NCBI GenBank assembly: GCA_041674345.1
Contig: JBAYVY010000268.1
Coordinates: forward strand, 1 to 5,176
From: JBAYVY01 sp041674345
GTDB taxonomy: Bacteria > Planctomycetota > Phycisphaerae > Phycisphaerales > Zrk34
Length of the DNA: 5,176 nt
Direction of reading: 5' to 3'
This document shows, piece after piece, positions 1 through 5,176 of this stretch. The translations under genes and the position numbers were made by a program. The notes under the pieces are model-generated. The model was not told the DNA's origin. It worked only from the letters and a program-made list of their open reading frames with translations, and did no database searches. The first letter of the stretch is position 1, and the number at the start of each line of letters is the position of its first letter.

Positions 1-1
1 C

Positions 2-127
2 GGCGCGATGGACCAGACGGCAGCCCGGCTGACACACGAGGCCACGAACCTGGTTAAAAAGAATGGGCGTCGTCGTATGGAAGTTGAATGGGTCGCCCGA
101 CAATCAGTGAAGGACGCAACCCGATAG
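2..127 (+). CDS. C-terminal end of an unrecognised protein (5' end outside window)
   Basis: The frame is open from the window edge to a TAG at 125-127 and gives 41 residues. It looks like the tail of a longer gene. It ends with a charged, helix-like segment: KKNGRRR, then MEVEWVARQSVKDATR at the C-terminus. An in-frame ATG at 8-10 could instead start a 39-residue peptide, but no ribosome-binding site can be judged this close to the edge. I do not recognise the family. It does not resemble the C-terminal domain of RuvA or the end of RuvC, which often precede ruvB. Codon endings are mixed (GCG, ACG, CTG, GAG) and less C-biased than in ruvB. The reading frame is plausible but short, so coding status is only moderately supported. 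Confidence 0.5.
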   Translation, partial: GAMDQTAARLTHEATNLVKKNGRRRMEVEWVARQSVKDATR

Positions 128-174
128 GAGCATGAACCCCATCGCCCGAAATTCCCCCTTGACAGACTCGGCTT

Positions 175-272
175 CATAGGAGGAGTCAGGAGTCAGGAGA
201 AATTGTCTTCGGCGCGCCGGGGGTTCTATCTCCTATGTCTTCTGTCTCCTGACTCCTGTATTCTGTCTTCTC
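175..272. repeat. Heptanucleotide-phased inverted repeat upstream of ruvB
   Basis: This non-coding spacer contains a perfect 14-bp inverted repeat, CAGGAGTCAGGAGA at 187-200 and TCTCCTGACTCCTG at 245-258, separated by 44 nt. The left arm is a tandem heptamer, GGAGTCA at 182-188 and 189-195, followed by the related GGAGAAA at 196-202. The right arm lies in a pyrimidine tract (224-272) whose guanines after position 223 fall exactly seven apart, at 237, 244, 251, 258 and 265. A further inverted pair is CATAGGA (175-181) with TCCTATG (231-237). TGTCTTC occurs three times, at 204, 236 and 264. The loop holds a 10-bp GC palindrome at 210-219. The repeat ends 27 nt before the ruvB start, so it would lie in the ruvB leader if transcription begins upstream. 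Its function is unknown. It resembles in style the heptanucleotide tandem repeats (STRR) of cyanobacteria, but I cannot assign it to a named family. Confidence 0.8.
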
Positions 273-299
273 ACACTTTATTTGTGGTAAAACATACTC

Positions 300-1340
300 A
301 TGGCCAAACAGCGAATCATCTCCGCCTCCCAATCCCCCCCCGACGCCGAGGAAGCCGTCAATCTCTCCCTTCGACCCCAATCCCTCATCCAATATATCGG
401 CCAACGCAAACTCATCGAAAAACTCCGCATCGCCCTCTCCGCCGCCAAGCAACGCGACGAACCGATGGAGCACGTCCTCCTCCACGGTCCCCCCGGCCTG
501 GGCAAAACCACTCTCGCCCACGTCATCGCCAACGAAATGTCCACCGCGCTCACCGTCACCTCCGGCCCCGCCCTCACCAAAGGGTCCGATCTGGTCGGCA
601 CGCTCACCAAACTCCAACCCCACGATGTCCTGTTCATCGACGAAATCCATCGTCTTCCCGTCGCCGTCGAAGAATACATCTACTCCGCGATGGAAGATTT
701 CAAAATCGACTTCGTCGTCGATTCCGGCATGCACGCCAAAACCATCACCCTCCCGCTCAAACCCTTCACACTCATCGGGGCCACCACCCGCGCCGGCCTG
801 CTCTCCGGCCCCATGCGATCACGCTTCGGCATCACCCACCATCTCGACTTCTACGACCTGTCCGACATGCTCGCCATCCTGCGACGAAGCGCCTCGCTCC
901 TCAAAATCGAAAACGTCAGCGACGCCGTACTCCAATCCATCGCCGTCCGAAGTCGCGGCACGCCCCGCGTCGCCAATCGCCTGCTCCGCCGCGTGCGCGA
1001 TTACGCACAGATCAAACACGCCAATTCCTTCGACGATGCCGTCGTCCAACACGCCCTCGAACTCGAAGGCATCGACCCGCTCGGACTGGACGACCTGGAC
1101 CGTTCCTACCTCCGCACCATCGGCGACATCTATCGCGGCGGCCCCGTCGGTCTCGAAGCCATCGCCGCCACGCTCAACGAAGATGTCGGCACACTCGAAG
1201 ACATGGTTGAACCCTACCTCCTCCAGATCGGCTTCCTCGCCCGAACCCGGCGAGGCCGCCAGCTCACCCGACAAGCCGCGACGCACCTGGGCCTGAGTAT
1301 CGTACTCCCCGAAACCACCGACGAGTTGTTTGATGCGTAA
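300..1340 (+). CDS. ruvB: Holliday junction branch migration ATPase RuvB
   Basis: RuvB is the hexameric AAA+ motor that, with RuvA, drives branch migration of Holliday junctions in recombinational repair; RuvC then resolves them. The 346-residue length is normal for the family. Visible elements in order are the Walker A motif GPPGLGKTT (63-71), Walker B LFIDEIHRL (111-119), the RuvA-contacting beta-hairpin region (about 131-150), sensor 1 GATTR (160-164) and the arginine finger in PMRSRFG (R173). These are followed by sensor 2 in RGTPRVANR (R223) and a C-terminal winged-helix domain from about 266 with GGPVGLEAIA and EPYLLQIGFL. Small departures from common sequence are PMRSRFG where PLRDRFG is usual and RTRRGR where RTPRGR is usual. 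The ATG at 300 gives a typical N-terminus but has no Shine-Dalgarno sequence; the leader just before it is AT-rich. No ruvA or ruvC is adjacent. The stop overlaps the start of the next gene by 8 nt. Confidence 0.98.
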   Translation: MAKQRIISASQSPPDAEEAVNLSLRPQSLIQYIGQRKLIEKLRIALSAAKQRDEPMEHVLLHGPPGLGKTTLAHVIANEMSTALTVTSGPALTKGSDLVGTLTKLQPHDVLFIDEIHRLPVAVEEYIYSAMEDFKIDFVVDSGMHAKTITLPLKPFTLIGATTRAGLLSGPMRSRFGITHHLDFYDLSDMLAILRRSASLLKIENVSDAVLQSIAVRSRGTPRVANRLLRRVRDYAQIKHANSFDDAVVQHALELEGIDPLGLDDLDRSYLRTIGDIYRGGPVGLEAIAATLNEDVGTLEDMVEPYLLQIGFLARTRRGRQLTRQAATHLGLSIVLPETTDELFDA

Positions 1341-2304
1341 CGCAACCGCACTCCACCGCTCCACCAAGCCAAGGCAGAGCGATAGCGCCGCCTTGGGTTC
1401 TTTACTCTTGCTGTTACTCACAACACTCCCGCTCCTCGCCGCGTCGCCCGGCGATCCGATCAACTACGCCCCGCCCGAAAAACTCGGCGAACTCCAAAGC
1501 AAACTCCTCGATGAATCCAGCGGCCTGGCGTGCAGCCGACGCTCCTCCGCCCCCGGAAGCCAAACCCTCTGGTGGACCCACAACGACTCCGGCGACGGCC
1601 CCTTCCTCTACGCACTCGGACCCAGAGGCGAAGACCGCGGCCGCGTCGAACTTCAAAACGTCTTCGCCATCGACTGGGAAGATATGTGTTCCTTCACACT
1701 CGATAACCATCCCTATCTTCTCGCCGCCGACACCGGCGACAATCTCCGCAAACGTCGCCGATACTCCCTTTACATCCTCGGCGAACCCGACGCCCCCGGC
1801 GAAAACAAATCCGTCACGATCACCCACTTCCGCACTGTGCATTTTGAATATCCCCACGGGCAATCGTACAACTGCGAAGCCGTCGCCGTCGATTCGAACA
1901 CGCACGTCATCTACCTCGTCACCAAGCGCTGGTTCATCAACGACGACATCCCCACCCGCGTCTTCCGCATCCCCCTGCCCGACCCGGCCAAACCCGACAA
2001 CCGCACACTCCCCGCCGAACAAATCGGCCAACTCGATCTGTCCATGGTCACCGCGATGGACCTCAGCCCAGACGGTCGCCGCGCCGTCGTTCTCACCATG
2101 ACAGGCCTCTACGAATTCTCCCGCAAACCCGACGAAGACTGGCCCGCCGCCTTCAAACGCCCCCCGCGATCCCTGCCCCTTCCCATTCTCAAACAAGCCG
2201 AAGCCGTCGCCTTCGCAACCGACGGCCTCACTATCCAACTCACCACCGAACAACGCCCCGCACTCTTCTACCAAATCGCCCCCGCGCCCCCTTCACACGA
2301 GTAA
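1333..2304 (+). CDS. Secreted propeller-like protein of unknown function
   Basis: This is a 323-residue protein with a likely Sec signal peptide. Its basic N-terminus (R2, R9, K12, R14) is followed by a hydrophobic core LGSLLLLLLTTLPLLAA (21-37) and a probable signal peptidase I site near 36-39. The mature part has motifs I associate with uncharacterised, probably beta-propeller proteins: ESSGLACSR (61-69), LWWTHNDSGDGPFLYAL (79-95), DWEDM (114-118), AADTGDN (131-137), CEAVAVD (181-187), MDLSPDGRRAVV (242-253) and AEAVAFATDG (289-298). These spaced hydrophobic and D-G segments look like propeller blades. No enzyme active site is recognised. The ATG at 1333 lies within ATGCGTAA, overlapping the ruvB stop, which suggests translational coupling. 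A TTG one codon earlier (1330) is less likely. The n-region is unusually long because a palindromic sequence (1369-1396) lies inside it. A periplasmic or outer location is inferred. Confidence 0.8.
   Translation: MRNATALHRSTKPRQSDSAALGSLLLLLLTTLPLLAASPGDPINYAPPEKLGELQSKLLDESSGLACSRRSSAPGSQTLWWTHNDSGDGPFLYALGPRGEDRGRVELQNVFAIDWEDMCSFTLDNHPYLLAADTGDNLRKRRRYSLYILGEPDAPGENKSVTITHFRTVHFEYPHGQSYNCEAVAVDSNTHVIYLVTKRWFINDDIPTRVFRIPLPDPAKPDNRTLPAEQIGQLDLSMVTAMDLSPDGRRAVVLTMTGLYEFSRKPDEDWPAAFKRPPRSLPLPILKQAEAVAFATDGLTIQLTTEQRPALFYQIAPAPPSHE
1369..1396 (+). repeat. Imperfect palindrome inside the signal-peptide coding region
   Basis: The arms CCAAGGC (1369-1375) and GCCTTGG (1390-1396) pair perfectly. 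The pairing continues inward with G1377-C1388, G1379-C1386 and C1380-G1385, interrupted by an A-C and an A-G mismatch, around a GATA loop (1381-1384). A T-rich stretch follows at 1397-1412. As RNA this is a stable hairpin about 30 nt after the ruvB stop. It could be a terminator or attenuator between ruvB and the next gene, or a REP-like palindrome inserted into the coding sequence. The reading frame stays open through it. Confidence 0.6.
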
Positions 2305-2310
2305 TCCCCC

Positions 2311-2670
2311 ATGTTCCGCACCATCCTCCTCCTCTCCGTCTCCAACCTCTTCATGACCGTCGCATGGTACGGACACCTCCGATTCAAACAATCCGCGCTC
2401 TGGGCCGTCATCCTCGTCAGTTGGCTCATCGCCTTCCTTGAATACTGTTTTCAGGTTCCCGCCAACCGCATCGGCCACACCGCTGGCCTCTCCGCCGCCC
2501 AACTCAAAACCATCCAGGAAGTCATCACCCTCACCATCTTCGTCGCCTTCGCATGGTTCTACCTCGGTGAAACCCCCAAATGGAACGTCATCCTCGGCTT
2601 CCTCCTCATCCTCCTCGGCGCCGCCTTCATCTTCAAACCCTGGGCCGCCGCCGCTCTCTCAAACCCATGA
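2311..2670 (+). CDS. Small four-helix membrane protein, DUF486/DMT_6 family
   Basis: This is a 119-residue inner-membrane protein with four predicted transmembrane segments at about 3-20, 28-47, 67-85 and 90-108. The sequence matches what I know of the DUF486 (DMT_6) family, small relatives of drug/metabolite transporters: FMTVAWYGHLRF (14-25), SWLIAFLEYCFQVPANRIG (37-55), the LSAAQLKTIQEVITL segment (60-74) and YLGE (84-87) before the last helix. Family members are about 110-120 residues, so this copy is complete. No substrate is established for the family. Proteins of this size class in the superfamily often act as dimers, but that is inference here. The ATG lies 6 nt after the stop of the secreted-protein gene, with no Shine-Dalgarno sequence, so it is probably the third gene of the ruvB cluster. 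A hairpin follows 11 nt after its stop. Confidence 0.9.
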   Translation: MFRTILLLSVSNLFMTVAWYGHLRFKQSALWAVILVSWLIAFLEYCFQVPANRIGHTAGLSAAQLKTIQEVITLTIFVAFAWFYLGETPKWNVILGFLLILLGAAFIFKPWAAAALSNP

Positions 2671-2681
2671 CTCCTTCCAAG

Positions 2682-2715
2682 CACGGGATGGCGCCTTCTT
2701 AGGCGGCAGACCGTG
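2682..2715. terminator. Hairpin between convergent clusters, candidate bidirectional terminator
   Basis: The outer stem pairs CACGG (2682-2686) with CCGTG (2711-2715). A tandem G-A mismatch follows (GA 2687-2688 opposite GA 2709-2710). The inner stem pairs TGGCGCC (2689-2695) with GGCGGCA (2702-2708), with one G-G mismatch, around the loop TTCTTA. It fills most of the 53-nt gap, 11 nt after the stop at 2670 and 8 nt from the tatD stop at 2724, so it would form at the end of both transcripts. Neither strand has a U-tract after it, so it is not a textbook intrinsic terminator. It may instead be a 3'-end stabiliser or a REP-like element. Confidence 0.5.
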
Positions 2716-2723
2716 ATGGAACG

Positions 2724-3512
2724 CTACTTCAACCCGAAAAACCGCCGCGCATTCCCATCCGTCCGCCGGTCAAACTCACCCCAATCCTCCCCTCGCAATT
2801 CCGCCAGAAACCGCGCCGTCGCCGTCACAAACTTCGGCTCGTTCGGCCTTACCTTCCGGTGCGGCTCCGGCGCCAAATACGGCGAATCCGTCTCCACCAT
2901 GATCCGATCCCACGGAACCAACATCGCGCTGGCCCGAACCTCCGGCGCGTTCTTATAAGTCACTATCCCCGTAAAACTCACCATGCACCCAGCATCCAAT
3001 ACTTTCCGACAATCTTCCGGCGACTCGGTGAAACAGTGATACACCACCCGGTCCATCGCCACGCCCGATGCCCTCAACACCGCCAGCGTGTCATCCGTCG
3101 CCTTCCGGCTGTGAATCACCACCGCCTTGCCCCCGCCACCGGAAGCTCCCACCCACGCTCGCACCATCCCCAATTGCGCCTCGAAATACCGCCGCTGCAA
3201 GCCCCGCTCCGGCTCATCGTAATGGTAGTCCAGCCCCATTTCTCCGAACGCCACGCACTTTTCATGCCCCGCGACCCCCGGAAGTTCCGCCAGTTCCGCC
3301 TCCGTCACTTCCGCCGAGTGCAACGGATGAACCCCCACCGTGAAATACACATCCGCGAACCTCTCCGCCAGCGCCCGTGCCGCCTTCGCATCACCGGGCG
3401 ACGTGCCGACGCTAATCATCGCAACGAGTCCCGCCTCACGCGCGCCGGCCACCACTTCCTCCACTTTGCCTGAAAGTTCTTTGTATGTCAGATGACAATG
3501 CGTATCAATCAT
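2724..3512 (-). CDS. TatD family metal-dependent hydrolase
   Basis: This 262-residue TIM-barrel hydrolase belongs to the TatD/YcfH family, cytoplasmic enzymes of the amidohydrolase superfamily with reported metal-dependent DNase activity. The expected metal ligands are all visible: the N-terminal MIDTHCH (H5, H7), E91 in GEMGLDYHYD, H134 in VVIHSRKA, H159 in YHCFTES and D209 in ETDSPYLAPEPHR. VGVHP (59-63) is also typical. Length is normal (about 255-270). I chose the ATG at 3512 because the family begins directly with the M-I-D-T-H-C-H strand. An upstream ATG at 3542 would add ten residues not expected in the family. The chosen start overlaps the mtnA stop by 8 nt and has no Shine-Dalgarno sequence, which points to coupled translation. 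The specific substrate cannot be read from the sequence. TatD, YcfH and YjjV subtypes cannot be separated with confidence, so no gene symbol is given. Confidence 0.95.
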   Translation of the reverse strand: MIDTHCHLTYKELSGKVEEVVAGAREAGLVAMISVGTSPGDAKAARALAERFADVYFTVGVHPLHSAEVTEAELAELPGVAGHEKCVAFGEMGLDYHYDEPERGLQRRYFEAQLGMVRAWVGASGGGGKAVVIHSRKATDDTLAVLRASGVAMDRVVYHCFTESPEDCRKVLDAGCMVSFTGIVTYKNAPEVRASAMLVPWDRIMVETDSPYLAPEPHRKVRPNEPKFVTATARFLAELRGEDWGEFDRRTDGNARRFFGLK

Positions 3513-4509
3513 GTTCAAACATCTTTCGTACATTCTGTTCATTGACGGGTTCGATCACGCCGCGATCCGTGATGATCGCGCCAATCAGATCGGCGGGTGT
3601 CACATCAAATGCCGGGTTCCAGATATCCACTTCCGCCGCAGTGCGCTTTCCGAATCCTTCCGCCACTTCCTTCGAGTCGCGATGTTCGATGGGGATGCCC
3701 TCGCCGCTCCGCAGCGTCAGATCAAACGTACTTCCGGGGGCCGCGACGTAAAACGGGATGCCGTGGTGTTTCGCCATCACCGCCACGCCGTAGGTGCCGA
3801 TCTTGTTCGCCGCGTCGCCGTTGGCGGTGATGCGGTCGGCCCCCACAATCACCGCCTTCACCTTGCCTTGTCGCATCAGCCAACCGGCCATGTCATCGCA
3901 GATCAGTGTCACGTCGATGCCCGCCCGCGACAATTCCCAAGCCGTCAGCCGCGCGCCCTGAAGCAGCGGGCGGGTTTCATCGCAATACACTTTCAGCTTC
4001 CGCCCGCGATCATGAGCCAGGTACATCGGGGCCGTCGCGGTTCCGATGCCCGCCGTGGCCAGCGCCCCGGCATTGCAGTGCGTCAAGACCCCGCCGTTTT
4101 CGGGCATCAACCGCAATCCGTGTTCGCCGATGCGATGACACATCGCCGCGTCTTCCGCGTGAATGCGTTTGGCCTCCGCCAGCAGCGACTCCGGCGAATC
4201 GCCGCCGGACCGTTTCATGCGGTCGATCGCCCAGAACAGATTGACCGCCGTGGGCCGGCTGGTCGCCAGGTAATCCGCCCCCTCGCGGAACTCACCGCGT
4301 TGCGCGGCGATCACGCAGCCGTATCCCGCCGCGACACCGATGGCCGGCGCGCCTCGCACGGCCAGTCGCTTGATCGCATCCCACACCGTTTCGACATCAT
4401 CGCAATCCATGTACGTCACCTGCGTGGGCAGTTGGGTCTGGTCGAGCAAACGCAGATGGCCGCCCGCCGCGTCGCCGACCCACCGCAATGTTTCAAAGCC
4501 GAGGTTCAT
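3505..4509 (-). CDS. mtnA: S-methyl-5-thioribose-1-phosphate isomerase
   Basis: MtnA converts 5-methylthioribose-1-phosphate to 5-methylthioribulose-1-phosphate in the methionine salvage pathway, which recycles the methylthioadenosine left by polyamine synthesis. It belongs to the eIF2B alpha/beta/delta-like fold. Diagnostic stretches are AVRGAPAIGVAAGYG (50-64), SRPTAVNLFWAI (84-95), THCNAGALATAGIGTA (143-158) with the catalytic cysteine C145, and VYCDETRPLLQGARLTAWEL (174-193). VGADRITANGDAANKIGT (222-239), with the catalytic aspartate D224, and FYVAAPGSTFD (253-263) complete the set. The 334-residue length is normal. The ATG at 4509 is preferred over a TTG at 4524 because a GGAG lies five bases before it. 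No other methionine salvage gene is visible. It lies 11 nt downstream of the nuclease gene and overlaps tatD by 8 nt. Some family members act on other aldose-1-phosphates, so a relaxed or different sugar substrate is possible, though the motifs favour MtnA. Confidence 0.95.
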   Translation of the reverse strand: MNLGFETLRWVGDAAGGHLRLLDQTQLPTQVTYMDCDDVETVWDAIKRLAVRGAPAIGVAAGYGCVIAAQRGEFREGADYLATSRPTAVNLFWAIDRMKRSGGDSPESLLAEAKRIHAEDAAMCHRIGEHGLRLMPENGGVLTHCNAGALATAGIGTATAPMYLAHDRGRKLKVYCDETRPLLQGARLTAWELSRAGIDVTLICDDMAGWLMRQGKVKAVIVGADRITANGDAANKIGTYGVAVMAKHHGIPFYVAAPGSTFDLTLRSGEGIPIEHRDSKEVAEGFGKRTAAEVDIWNPAFDVTPADLIGAIITDRGVIEPVNEQNVRKMFEHD

Positions 4510-4514
4510 GTCAA

Positions 4515-4518
4515 CTCC
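4515..4518 (-). promoter_or_regulatory. Shine-Dalgarno GGAG that sets the mtnA start
   Basis: On the - strand the sequence reads GGAG, then TTGAC, then ATG (4509). This is a well-placed ribosome-binding site with a 5-nt spacer. It favours the ATG over the TTG at 4524, which would overlap the upstream stop as TTGA. Among the starts I examined in this window it is the only one with a clear Shine-Dalgarno sequence. Confidence 0.7.
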
Positions 4519-4520
4519 GA

Positions 4521-5176
4521 TCAAACGTTCACCGCCACACCATGATGCAGCAAAATCAATTCAACGTCCACGCGGTCGGCGCCGACGCCGAACAGTTGTC
4601 CGGCGGCGCGGCGATAGGCCTGCATCTGCGGGCGGTAGCGTTCGATGATGCGTTCAATTAAGTCGCCGTCGGTCTTATAATCCTGCACCACGACCCGGCC
4701 GGGCAGCACCACGACGCGATCAAAGATTCCGTTCAGCACGACACCGCCGTCCCGTACCACGAAGGGTTCTTCCCGCATCACCCGCGCAGCCGGTTCATGC
4801 CAGCGTGCCTTCGATAACGCCTTACGAATCGCGTCCGTTTTCACGATTTCGCGCATCGCCTCCGGGTCGGTGTCGGGGGCATCCGCCCATTCGATTTTTT
4901 GCGCCAGTTCGTGCATTCGGGAGCCGTATTCGGTGCCGCTGTGTTCCAGTCGCAATTCGTCGGCGAGCATCACGCGCTTTCGGCCCTCCAGTTTCGACGG
5001 GCTGGTGCGCGGCATCAGCCGCCGGCGCGACGGATCGGCTTTCGCCAGCCGGGGTGACACGGCGGGCGATTCGGTTTGCGCAGTGGGTACGGGGGCGGCG
5101 GTTGAGCCATGCCAGTTCGCATCGCCGATTTCAAAATCATCGCCCAGCGCGGCGTGAAGGATGTTGCTCATAGACA
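4521..5176 (-). CDS. C-terminal RecB-type PD-(D/E)XK nuclease domain, probably of an AddA-like helicase-nuclease (partial)
   Basis: The frame runs off the right edge, so the 5' end is missing. An ATG at 5171 would give 216 residues but is probably internal. The visible part is a RecB-family nuclease domain. Counting from that Met, it shows SPSKLEG (57-63), a GTEYGSRMHELAQ helix with H87, EEPF (134-137), GIFDRV with D151, the catalytic DYK (164-166) and YRPQMQAY (179-186) with the QxxxY motif. In AddA and RecB this domain lies at the C-terminus after UvrD-type helicase motifs and degrades DNA ends during double-strand break repair. Residues about 21-55 are a Pro/Ala/Ser-rich linker, as expected between helicase and nuclease parts. 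The stop is 11 nt before mtnA, so they are likely cotranscribed. A stand-alone Cas4- or RecB-like nuclease is the alternative. No cysteine is present in the visible part, so there is no sign of the Fe-S cluster found in Cas4 and AddB. Confidence 0.85.
   Translation of the reverse strand, partial: SMSNILHAALGDDFEIGDANWHGSTAAPVPTAQTESPAVSPRLAKADPSRRRLMPRTSPSKLEGRKRVMLADELRLEHSGTEYGSRMHELAQKIEWADAPDTDPEAMREIVKTDAIRKALSKARWHEPAARVMREEPFVVRDGGVVLNGIFDRVVVLPGRVVVQDYKTDGDLIERIIERYRPQMQAYRRAAGQLFGVGADRVDVELILLHHGVAVNV

Noticed and set aside
159..164. TTGACA resembling a -35 box upstream of ruvB
   Set aside because: No -10-like hexamer lies 16-18 nt downstream; that position falls within the GGAGTCA repeats.
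210..219. 10-bp GC palindrome CGGCGCGCCG as a possible operator
   Set aside because: Short GC palindromes are common by chance in this composition, and no second copy or cognate regulator is visible.
203..1210. 335-codon + strand frame starting at TTG 203 within the repeat and overlapping ruvB
   Set aside because: Its product is dominated by Arg, Pro and His, as expected for an out-of-frame reading of C-rich ruvB. The GGAGG-like bases before it belong to the heptamer repeat.
1414..2274. 286-codon - strand open frame opposite the secreted-protein gene
   Set aside because: Gly/Asp/Glu/Val-rich low-complexity product with no recognisable motif. The + strand frame has a signal peptide and conserved-looking motifs.
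2713..2958. 81-codon + strand open frame after the intergenic hairpin
   Set aside because: It is antisense to the conserved C-terminus of the TatD protein and has no family features.
3513..3542. Upstream ATG starts for the TatD protein (3542 and 3533)
   Set aside because: They would add ten or seven residues (MNRMYERCLN or MYERCLN) before the conserved MIDTHCH start. Those bases already encode the end of MtnA.
4510..4524. TTG start at 4524 for mtnA, overlapping the upstream stop as TTGA
   Set aside because: The ATG at 4509 has a GGAG with a 5-nt spacer and gives the usual family N-terminus.
3511..4545. 344-codon + strand open frame opposite mtnA
   Set aside because: It lies wholly antisense to a clearly recognised mtnA, has Arg/His/Gln-rich composition typical of a shadow frame in GC-rich DNA, and shows no domain.

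Overview
The window is an ordinary-looking stretch of a fairly GC-rich bacterial chromosome. It holds two compact, convergent gene clusters that meet near position 2,700. Shine-Dalgarno sequences are mostly absent, genes overlap tightly, and a secreted propeller-like protein sits beside a heptanucleotide-repeat spacer. Together these suggest Planctomycetota or a relative, but this is an impression and not a proof. No phage, IS element, CRISPR array, tRNA or rRNA was seen.

Layout from left to right. Positions 2-127 hold the last 41 codons of an unrecognised + strand gene that begins outside the window. Positions 128-299 are non-coding and contain a heptad-phased inverted repeat. The + strand cluster follows: ruvB (300-1340), a secreted propeller-like protein of unknown function (1333-2304, overlapping ruvB by 8 nt), and a small four-helix membrane protein of the DUF486/DMT_6 family (2311-2670). 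A hairpin at 2682-2715 fills the gap between the convergent clusters. The - strand cluster, read from right to left, starts with the 3' part of a RecB-type PD-(D/E)XK nuclease, probably the C-terminus of an AddA-like helicase-nuclease (5176-4521, running off the window). It continues with mtnA of methionine salvage (4509-3505) and a TatD-family metal-dependent hydrolase (3512-2724).

The two clusters share a DNA-repair theme. RuvB migrates Holliday junctions, the AddA-like protein would process double-strand ends, and TatD enzymes are metal-dependent hydrolases with reported nuclease activity. The remaining genes (mtnA, the membrane protein, the secreted protein) have no obvious mechanistic link to repair. 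I did not find a convincing new multi-gene system.

The most notable signals are non-coding or compositional: the heptad-phased inverted repeat upstream of ruvB, an imperfect palindrome inside the signal-peptide coding region of the second gene, the intergenic hairpin with tandem G-A mismatches, and a sharp strand-dependent switch in synonymous codon choice (GTC on the + strand, GTG on the - strand).
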